Source: an uncultured Planctomycetaceae bacterium
GTDB lineage: Bacteria > Planctomycetota > Planctomycetia > Pirellulales > Pirellulaceae
Direction: 5' to 3'
Assembly (NCBI GenBank): GCA_903927685.1
Contig: CAIYOB010001666.1
Span: forward strand, 1-8,451
Length of the DNA: 8,451 nucleotides
Each line of letters starts with the position of its first letter. Position 1 is the stretch's first letter. Of this stretch, positions 1 through 4,456 are shown piece by piece. The notes under the pieces were generated by a model. It did no database searches and was not told the origin of the DNA. It saw nothing but the letters and a program-made list of their open reading frames with translations. Both the position numbers and the translations under genes were made by a program.

Positions 1-36
1 AGGTACAGGCCAGATTTCATCGTCAAGCTCCTTGTT

Positions 37-162
37 AGCGTCCGCGCAGAAATAACTTGCGCAATTTTGTGTAGGACGGATTGGCAATCTGTCCCTGTTT
101 TTCCGGACGGATTACCAATCCGTCCTACGGTTAGTTGTCCAACTTATTCCTGCGCGGATGCT
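37..162. repeat. Long imperfect palindrome (MITE-like or REP-like element)
   Basis: Two 58-base arms (37-94 and 105-162) are reverse complements at 46 of 58 positions and are separated by a 10-base T-rich loop. The inner 24 bases of each arm (71-94, 105-128) match at 22 of 24, and each inner arm is itself nearly self-complementary around GATTGGCAATC, so nested hairpins are possible. The outer ends match at 12 of the first 13 bases. A TTA trinucleotide sits at both outer edges (35-37 and 162-164), compatible with a short target duplication but too short to prove one. The right edge touches the stop codon of the zinc-ribbon gene, so the RNA hairpin could also act as its terminator. No transposase is present. 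That it is a dispersed family is an inference. Confidence 0.8.
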
Positions 163-425
163 TAGTCTCCGAAGTCGAACAACTCGCTAAGGAACCCGCC
201 CCGCCGCTTCCGCGGGCCTGCTTCGTTTTCCTCGTATCCCCGGCGCGAGTACTCGTCGTCCCGCCGAGATTCGCCTGGGCGTGAGACATTTCCGCCACCT
301 CGTTCCACGATCTTGTCGAGTTCGCCGCGGTCGAGCCAAACGCCGCGACACTCCGGGCAGTAGTCGATCTCCACGCCCTGCCGCTCCGACATCACCAAGA
401 TCTGATTGCACCTGGGACACTTCAC
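162..425 (-). CDS. Small zf-TFIIB-type zinc-ribbon protein
   Basis: This 87-residue protein starts with two CxxC knuckles, Cys3-Pro-Arg-Cys6 and Cys23-Pro-Glu-Cys26. The second is followed by GVWLDRGELDKI, the signature of the zf-TFIIB family of short bacterial zinc-ribbon proteins. The knuckles should bind one zinc ion. The biochemical role of the family is not established. Residues 43-75 are a charged, probably disordered linker rich in Arg, Glu and Gly, and the tail ends in FLSELFDFGD, a common type of ending in such proteins. I chose the GTG at 425 because an AGGAG lies 8 bases upstream and it places MKCPRC at the N terminus, as is usual in the family. An ATG at 488 would add 21 residues with no family resemblance. 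The gene stands alone, and its stop touches the long palindrome. Confidence 0.85.
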   Translation of the reverse strand: MKCPRCNQILVMSERQGVEIDYCPECRGVWLDRGELDKIVERGGGNVSRPGESRRDDEYSRRGYEENEAGPRKRRGGFLSELFDFGD

Positions 426-492
426 TTCAGTCGCTCCTGTGTTTGATTTGCCTGGCGGCTGTCCACAACCGCGTCCGTTGTCTTCCAAGACG

Positions 493-520
493 TTTTACGG
501 AAATGGCTTGCCATTGACAA
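493..520 (-). promoter_or_regulatory. Possible promoter with palindromic operator for the zinc-ribbon gene
   Basis: On the minus strand TTGTCA (515-520) and GTAAAA (493-498) are separated by 16 bases, a weak match to a sigma-70 promoter. The spacer holds a clean palindrome, AATGGC-TT-GCCATT (502-515), which could be a repressor site. Transcription would begin near 486, leaving about 60 bases of leader before the GTG at 425. The -10 match is poor. Confidence 0.25.
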
Positions 521-555
521 ATACAATCTTTCGATCGTAAACATCGTCTTTGTAA

Positions 556-900
556 ATGATTGGAGAATTCCGGTCACGGTGTTTTCGAGGGCCGCAGCAC
601 AGGGGCTGGGAGTGGACGGAAGAGGGCCGCGTGTTGTGCCGGTACGCGGACGCAGCCCGGTCCTGGAAAGCGAATGCGCGCCGTACAGACGCGGCCTATA
701 CAGCGTTACGGCTGGCTGTCAGGGTGCCCGGGGGCGAGTGGAGCGAACTCCCGGATGCAGAACCGGGGTCGGGCCATCCGTACCTCGTGGCTCGACTGCA
801 GATACCCGAGTCCCAGTCCGACGATCTGCGGAATGCGTCGGCGACGACGGCCGCATTGCTGTACGCGGCCGCCGATCGGTCGTTCCTGCAGTTGAGCGGC
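556..900 (+). other. Gene-free stretch with an open frame of coding-like composition, possible gene relic
   Basis: No recognised gene lies between 426 and 1156. Within it, the plus-strand frame opening with ATG at 556 reads about 115 codons with plausible amino-acid balance and mostly G or C third bases. The stretch from about codon 18 to 115 contains segments such as GRVLCRYADAARSW and GHPYLVARLQIPESQ. Beyond about 905 the same frame runs into the repeat array and becomes Arg/Pro-rich and clearly non-coding, although it stays open to 1299. No ribosome-binding site precedes the ATG, which directly follows an in-frame stop. I recognise no family. It may be the remains of a gene cut short by the repeats, or a chance open frame in GC-rich DNA. 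Confidence 0.25.
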
Positions 901-1140
901 TCGGTCGGAGACCGGCCACAACGCGAGGTATTGGGGACCGGCCACAGCGGGCGACCGGCCGCAACTTGCTCGGCGCGGGTCTCTGATCCCGCCGAAAAGA
1001 ACGACCGCAGGTCTTCCCGGCTTCTGGAGACCTGCGGTCGGCTGAGTGGCTCGGTCAGATACCGGCCACAACGCGGCGGTCAGAGACCGGCTACAACGCG
1101 AGAGTTCGGGGACCGGCCACAACTCGCGACCGGCCACAGC
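891..1140. repeat. Two-block array of the degenerate motif ACCGGCCACA
   Basis: Seven copies of ACCGGCCACA, five exact and two with one change, start at 911, 937, 954, 1061, 1086, 1112 and 1129. Start-to-start distances are 26 and 17 in the first block and 25, 26 and 17 in the second. The second block is therefore the first with one extra unit of about 25 bases. Each block has the same 35-base head (891-925 and 1041-1075, 31 of 35 identical). A hairpin separates the blocks. The array ends 18 bases before the stop of the transglutaminase-like gene. Neither strand looks coding here. The role is unknown. Confidence 0.75.
1002..1040. repeat. Perfect 13-bp hairpin between the two array blocks
   Basis: Bases 1002-1014 (CGACCGCAGGTCT) and 1028-1040 are exact reverse complements around a 13-base loop. 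The stem is GC-rich with no T tract on either side, so it is not a classical intrinsic terminator. Its position, exactly before the second repeat block (1041), suggests it belongs to the repeat unit. Confidence 0.75.
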
Positions 1141-1156
1141 ACGCCGTACCGGGGGA

Positions 1157-2317
1157 TCAGTTGCCCGACTCGGGTGCGGCGGCGTCCGCGGCCGTTGGCG
1201 GTGCGTCGATGCTGGCCACGGGGCCGGTCTCGGGAACGGCGGCGGGCGTCGCGGGCTCGGCGATCTCCTGGACGGGAACCAGGCCGGTCAGCTTGCTGAC
1301 GTCCAGAATGCGATCTTCTTTCGGCGGATCGATCACCGGCCACTTGGCCCGCAACTCTTCGGGCACCGATTCCCGCCAGATGCTCAGCACTTCCGCGACG
1401 TTCAAGTGCGGGTTGCCGGGCTCGTTGCCCTTCTCGCGTCCCTGCTTGGGACTCAGCGGGAACCACAGCATGTCGATGATCGCGCTGTTGGCATAGAACA
1501 CGCCGCCGGTGATGTTCCCCTGTTGGTCCAGGTCCAGCCGATAGCGGAACGTCTTGACGCGCGAGTTACGCGGGCTCTGCTGGTACTCGCCGCTGGAGTC
1601 CTTGGCATAGGTCACGTCCAGTCGCACGTCGACCGAACGGTCCGAGCGGCGGCTGGAGGTCATGTTGTAGGCGTAGACCGGGTAATTCCACTTCTCCGGG
1701 CCCGGATCCGCCTCCATGCCCAGCGGGTGCTGGCCGCGCCCCAGCCAGTTGGCGATCGCGGCGTGAAACGCCCCGGCGTTCAGTACCTCGCGCTGTCCCA
1801 CCAGGTATTCCAGGTCATTGTAGATATAGACTTCGGCCAGCATGCCCTTGATGTCGGCGGGGGTGAACGTGACGCCGTTGCGGCGCACGCTGGTTTGCGG
1901 TTCCGCGTGCCGGATTGCGGCGGCGGCCCAGCCGTTGCAGTGGCCGTGCCAATTGGGCGTCTCCATCGACGTGACCATCCGCAGGCCCAACAGCCCGCCG
2001 CGCCGCGGTGTGGGCTTGGCGCCGCTGGTTGTGTCCCGCTGTTCGTACGCCGCGGCCAGCATCCGGCCGTCGTTGAACGCCATGTCGTATTTCCGCATGG
2101 CATTCACTGTTCCGCCGCTTCGATCCAGGTAGATATGACCGGAGTAGGGTATCCGATACTCCGGCACCGAGCCGGAAGCCGGCAGGTCGTCGAATTTCCA
2201 CACAAAGTCGGTGCCCCAGAACCGCTGGAACATCTGATTGTGCTTCTCAACCGTGGGGGCGGGAATCGTCGCCCCCAAGACCGTCGCCGCCACCAGCGGC
2301 AGAAGGATTGTAGACAT
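1157..2317 (-). CDS. Exported transglutaminase-like protein (TGase-elicitor family)
   Basis: This 386-residue protein resembles the transglutaminase-elicitor family, known from Phytophthora GP42 and also found in bacteria. Its members carry a Cys-His-Asp thiol centre that can cross-link glutamine to lysine or cleave similar bonds. The clearest signature is NWHGHCNGWAAAA (residues 122-134), with Cys127 as the likely nucleophile. His185 (in GAFHAAIANWLG) and Asp204 (in GMEADPGPEKWNYPV) are candidates for the other two catalytic residues. Residues 1-20 are hydrophobic and end in small residues, which suggests a signal peptide, but there is no positive charge at its start. The C-terminal 40 residues are Ala/Pro-rich and probably disordered. 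I chose the ATG at 2317 because it opens directly onto the hydrophobic segment, with an AGGGG 12 bases upstream. The frame stays open to 2536, but the extra 73 residues look non-coding. Substrate unknown. No operon partner is visible. Confidence 0.75.
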   Translation of the reverse strand: MSTILLPLVAATVLGATIPAPTVEKHNQMFQRFWGTDFVWKFDDLPASGSVPEYRIPYSGHIYLDRSGGTVNAMRKYDMAFNDGRMLAAAYEQRDTTSGAKPTPRRGGLLGLRMVTSMETPNWHGHCNGWAAAAIRHAEPQTSVRRNGVTFTPADIKGMLAEVYIYNDLEYLVGQREVLNAGAFHAAIANWLGRGQHPLGMEADPGPEKWNYPVYAYNMTSSRRSDRSVDVRLDVTYAKDSSGEYQQSPRNSRVKTFRYRLDLDQQGNITGGVFYANSAIIDMLWFPLSPKQGREKGNEPGNPHLNVAEVLSIWRESVPEELRAKWPVIDPPKEDRILDVSKLTGLVPVQEIAEPATPAAVPETGPVASIDAPPTAADAAAPESGN

Positions 2318-2528
2318 GCGCTGTGCAACCCCTAGATAAAAGAAGGGCCAGGGTCCCGAGGCGGGATGGCCGAGTTCGCTCAAGAACGACCACTTGAAAA
2401 CGATACCACCCCGGGAAGCCCTGTCAAATTGCGGGTGCCCTTGAGCCATCCCGGATCTGCGGTTCCGCTGGGCAGACTCGTCACTGTCCGGCTGGGCAAT
2501 TCTCGTGCACGACGATACAATCAAGTTC
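2318..2528. promoter_or_regulatory. Divergent intergenic region with distant inverted repeat and weak vapB promoter
   Basis: This gap separates the transglutaminase-like gene from the antitoxin gene. The 9-base sequence CGGGATGGC (2362-2370) recurs inverted at 2445-2453, and a further CTCAAG pairs after a 9-base interruption, so a long-range hairpin or paired operator is possible. On the plus strand TGGGCA (2493-2498) and TACAAT (2516-2521) are 17 bases apart. A start about 7 bases later would fall on or next to the vapB ATG at 2529, which lacks a Shine-Dalgarno sequence, so the transcript might be leaderless. All of this is weak sequence evidence. Confidence 0.3.
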
Positions 2529-2762
2529 ATGAGCAAGACTCTGACACTCGAAATCGACGAGCAATTGCTGCAACGGGCCCAGCGTCGTGCGGTGGACGAG
2601 AATAAGTCCGTTCCTACTTGGGTTGCGGAGCTTGTTCGACGGGCGCTGGACGAATCAGACCAATACGAACGAAACCGCCGTCACGCGATGCAGCGTCTGG
2701 AAACGGGGTTCCATCTTGGCGGGCAACCCTTGAGCCGCGAGGACCTCCATGACCGCGGTTGA
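2529..2762 (+). CDS. vapB: VapB-type ribbon-helix-helix antitoxin
   Basis: This 77-residue protein has a short N-terminal strand (KTLTLEID, residues 3-10) and two helices (about 11-24 and 28-41, with VPTWVAELVRRALDE). That is the Arc/MetJ-like ribbon-helix-helix fold, which dimerises, binds operator DNA and neutralises a PIN toxin through a flexible tail. The tail here (42-77) is charged and contains GGQPLSREDLHDRG, typical of toxin-contacting ends. I chose the ATG at 2529 because it starts MSKTLTLEID, as is usual. A GTG at 2505 would add eight residues without family support. The gene overlaps the next one by 14 bases, the usual coupling of an antitoxin-toxin pair. The antitoxin looks complete although its toxin is not. 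The family is fairly sure, the exact subtype less so. Confidence 0.75.
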   Translation: MSKTLTLEIDEQLLQRAQRRAVDENKSVPTWVAELVRRALDESDQYERNRRHAMQRLETGFHLGGQPLSREDLHDRG

Positions 2763-3060
2763 CATCTTCCTGGATACGAACATTTTGATTTACGCGCACG
2801 ATGCGGATGCCGCCGACACGGTCTGTCGTTATCTTGCATGGCGAGTCATCGAGAACACCCAGTCGCTGCTGCGACAAGCGTTGGTCCTGCAGCAGCGATG
2901 GCAGCTTTCGTACTGGGACGCCGCAGTTGTCGCCGCCGCCCAGCAAGCCGGTGCCGGTGAACTGTGGACCGAGGACTTGACGGCAGGCCAGGATTTCGGT
3001 GGGTTGGTGGTGGTCAATCCATTGGCCGGAACGCGGCAGGGACAGCGAAGCGATGCCTGA
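2749..3060 (+). pseudogene. vapC: VapC-type PIN-domain toxin with internal deletion
   Basis: VapC toxins are Mg-dependent PIN ribonucleases of about 130-145 residues. This one has 103. The start is canonical, DIFLDTNILIYAHD with Asp9 and Asn11. The end is also canonical: WRVIENTQSLLRQAL, then SYWDAAVVAAAQQAGAGELWTEDL with Asp57 and Glu75-Asp76, and a final strand VVVNPL. Between about residues 20 and 26 some 40 residues are missing. They include the helix that normally carries the conserved catalytic Glu (the ...QEF... region), and the reading frame is kept. The remaining acidic residues are unlikely to form the full metal site, so the product is probably inactive as a nuclease. A GAGGA 5 bases before the ATG and the overlap with vapB remain. 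A divergent short PIN protein that is still active is the less likely alternative. Confidence 0.7.
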
Positions 3061-3083
3061 AGCCACCGACGGACGTAGCATCG

Positions 3084-3120
3084 CCCGGGTGGGCGACCAA
3101 GAAGGAATAACCTACCCGGG
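3084..3120. terminator. Hairpin downstream of the vapBC remnant
   Basis: CCCGGGTGGG (3084-3093) and CCTACCCGGG (3111-3120) pair at 9 of 10 positions around a 17-base purine-rich loop, starting 24 bases after the vapC stop. There is no T tract, so termination would have to be of a non-classical type. It could equally be one of the palindromic repeats scattered through the window. Confidence 0.35.
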
Positions 3121-3142
3121 TGTTGGAAAACGCGATTCCGGC

Positions 3143-3194
3143 GCCCCCCTTTCATTTGGCCCCCATGATTCTATCCCCCTCCACGATTCTGCCT
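3143..3194. repeat. Short degenerate C-rich tandem repeats, period about 18
   Basis: Two adjacent copies of a C-rich unit containing GATTCT lie at 3160-3176 and 3178-3194 and agree at 12 of 17 positions (common core CCAYGATTCT). A weaker third copy may precede them at 3143-3159. On the minus strand the unit reads roughly AGAATCATGGGGG. No coding frame is evident. The role is unknown. Confidence 0.4.
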
Positions 3195-3204
3195 TTCCGA
3201 GAGA

Positions 3205-3243
3205 ACCTAACGCTCGGCCCGGCAGCGAGCACTTGCGTTAGAC
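3205..3243. repeat. Compact hairpin resembling a miniature attC site
   Basis: The ends match the integron attC outer boxes: ACCTAAC (3205-3211) fits RYYYAAC and GTTAGAC (3237-3243) fits GTTRRRY. CTAAC pairs with GTTAG, then GCTCG (3212-3216) pairs with CGAGC (3226-3230), leaving a one-sided 6-base bulge and a 9-base loop. The whole is only 39 bases, whereas known attC sites are usually at least about 55, and no integrase is present. Likely just another palindromic repeat, but the box match is exact. The 9-mer AGAACCTAA at its left end recurs at 3252-3260. Confidence 0.25.
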
Positions 3244-3262
3244 GGCGGCCCAGAACCTAAGG

Positions 3263-3291
3263 TTGCCGGGTTCCGCGGCGGCCGTCATAAT
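3263..3291 (+). promoter_or_regulatory. Candidate sigma-70 promoter for the ADP-ribosylhydrolase gene
   Basis: TTGCCG (3263-3268) and CATAAT (3286-3291) are separated by 17 bases. They match 4 of 6 and 5 of 6 consensus positions, the best promoter-like pair in the window. Transcription from about 3298 would give a leader of about 150 bases before the ATG at 3448. The frame of that gene stays open through this leader, but the GC-rich, Arg-heavy translation upstream of 3448 does not resemble the family. Confidence 0.45.
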
Positions 3292-3447
3292 CGTGACATG
3301 CCGACAATTCAGGATGCTCTTGCGGGCGCAGATGGCCGCCTCCCCCTTGTGCGACGGAAAACGCTTTGCCGAGGAGAACCTGCTGCGAGTCTTGCGAGGC
3401 GGCTGGCGGGAGTGGTGTTGCGACGTGGCGGGAGGAGGTTCAGGGTG

Positions 3448-4413
3448 ATGCCGGAAATGCCCACGCTGTCTGAACGTTATCAAGGCTGTCTGCTGGGCTT
3501 GATGCTGGGTGACTGCCTGGGGTTCGCGTTTGAAGGCTGGTCCGCCGAGGACATTGCCGCCGAATGCCCTACGGCCGCGGCGCTGCTGCAACGTCCACCG
3601 CTGCCTCCGCCGTGGCCCTATACGGACGACACGGAAATGGCGATCGGCGTCGCGGAGGCGTTGCTGAACGACGGCGAGATTCGAGCCGGCACATTGGCCG
3701 CCGCTTGGGTGCGGAATTACACGCGCGGCCGGCCGTACGGCGCGACGCGGATGGTGCTGGAAGCCATGCTCGCCGGGCAGGACTACCAGGCAGCCGCCCA
3801 GGCCCTGTTCCCGGGAGGTTCGTACGGCAACGGCGCCGCGATGCGGGTGGCCCCCGTCGGCCTGTTCTTTCATCGCGACCTCGATTTGGTCTGGCGCCAG
3901 GCCGGATTGTCCGCGATTCCGACGCATCCCCATCCGCTGGCCGTCGAAGGCGCCCAGATCCTCGCCTTGGCCGTCGCCCTGGCGGTCGCTTCGCCCGTGG
4001 CCGCCGGCCCGTTCGACCGCGACGCGTTCTTTGACCAGTTGCAGCGTCGCTGTCGGACGCCTGAGTTTCGGGCGAAACTCGCCACGGCCAGGGGACTGGA
4101 TGACGTCGCGGCATTGTCCGTGCTGGGCAACGGCGTGCGGGCCCTCGAGTCGGTCGTGACGGCCGCGGCCTGCTTTGCCTGTTCGCCGGACGATTGCGTC
4201 GCGGCCGTGACCAAGGCGATCTTCCTCGGCGGCGACACGGACACGATCGGGGCCATGACCGGCGCGATCGCCGGCGCCCGCTGCGGCGTGCGCGCGATCC
4301 CCCGTTACTTGCTCGATTCGTTGGAGGACAGCGTCCGCGGCAGGACGTACGTGTCGCGACTCGCCGTCCAGTTGGCCGCCGTCCCCTCTTCATCTATACC
4401 CCCCCATTTATAA
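3448..4413 (+). CDS. ADP-ribosylglycohydrolase, ARH3-like
   Basis: This 321-residue protein belongs to the DraG/ARH family of Mg-dependent hydrolases that remove ADP-ribose from proteins, from poly-ADP-ribose or from O-acetyl-ADP-ribose. The metal-site motifs are all present: GLMLGDCLGFAFEG (residues 17-30, Glu29), YTDDTEM (58-64, Asp60-Asp61) and GGDTDTIGAMTGAIAGA (261-277, Asp263 and Asp265). GSYGNGAAMRVAPVGL (124-139) and LGNGVRALES (226-235) are closer to eukaryotic ARH3 than to DraG, as I recall those sequences. That suggests serine-linked or O-acetyl-ADP-ribose substrates. It has no signal peptide and should be cytoplasmic. The ATG at 3448 follows GGAGGAGG by 9 bases. The open frame extends upstream to 3298 without family resemblance. 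No ADP-ribosyltransferase partner is in the window. A seven-C run lies five codons before the stop. Confidence 0.9.
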   Translation: MPEMPTLSERYQGCLLGLMLGDCLGFAFEGWSAEDIAAECPTAAALLQRPPLPPPWPYTDDTEMAIGVAEALLNDGEIRAGTLAAAWVRNYTRGRPYGATRMVLEAMLAGQDYQAAAQALFPGGSYGNGAAMRVAPVGLFFHRDLDLVWRQAGLSAIPTHPHPLAVEGAQILALAVALAVASPVAAGPFDRDAFFDQLQRRCRTPEFRAKLATARGLDDVAALSVLGNGVRALESVVTAAACFACSPDDCVAAVTKAIFLGGDTDTIGAMTGAIAGARCGVRAIPRYLLDSLEDSVRGRTYVSRLAVQLAAVPSSSIPPHL

Positions 4414-4456
4414 CCCGCGTCTTGAATTCAGTCCGATGATCGACATGAGGACAGCC

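Noticed and set aside
706..1137. Minus-strand open frame encoding repeated LWPVSDRA-like peptides
   Set aside because: The peptide repeats are just the DNA repeat array read in one frame. There is no start signal and composition outside the repeats is not protein-like.
891..1140. CRISPR array
   Set aside because: The repeated motif is only about 10 bases, spacers are 7-16 bases and themselves similar, and no cas gene is near.
1046..2335. Long plus-strand open frame (about 429 codons) opposite the transglutaminase-like gene
   Set aside because: Its translation is His/Arg/Gly-rich with no domain, while the minus strand encodes a protein with a clear active-site motif. It is a GC-rich antisense shadow.
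2361..2453. tRNA-Ser(UGA)-like stretch: near-perfect acceptor pairing, a D-arm-like TGGCCGAG, and CTTGAAA like an anticodon loop, with a total length near 93 bases
   Set aside because: The anticodon stem and T arm do not pair and there is no TTCGAAT-like T loop. At most a chance resemblance or a long-dead relic.
2318..2536. Longer N terminus (73 extra residues) for the transglutaminase-like protein
   Set aside because: It would bury the hydrophobic signal-like segment and overlap the vapB start region. The added residues are not protein-like.
3298..3447. N-terminal extension of the ADP-ribosylhydrolase (50 more residues from an ATG at 3298)
   Set aside because: The extension is Arg-rich and unlike the family, and the ATG at 3448 has a strong GGAGGAGG at proper spacing.
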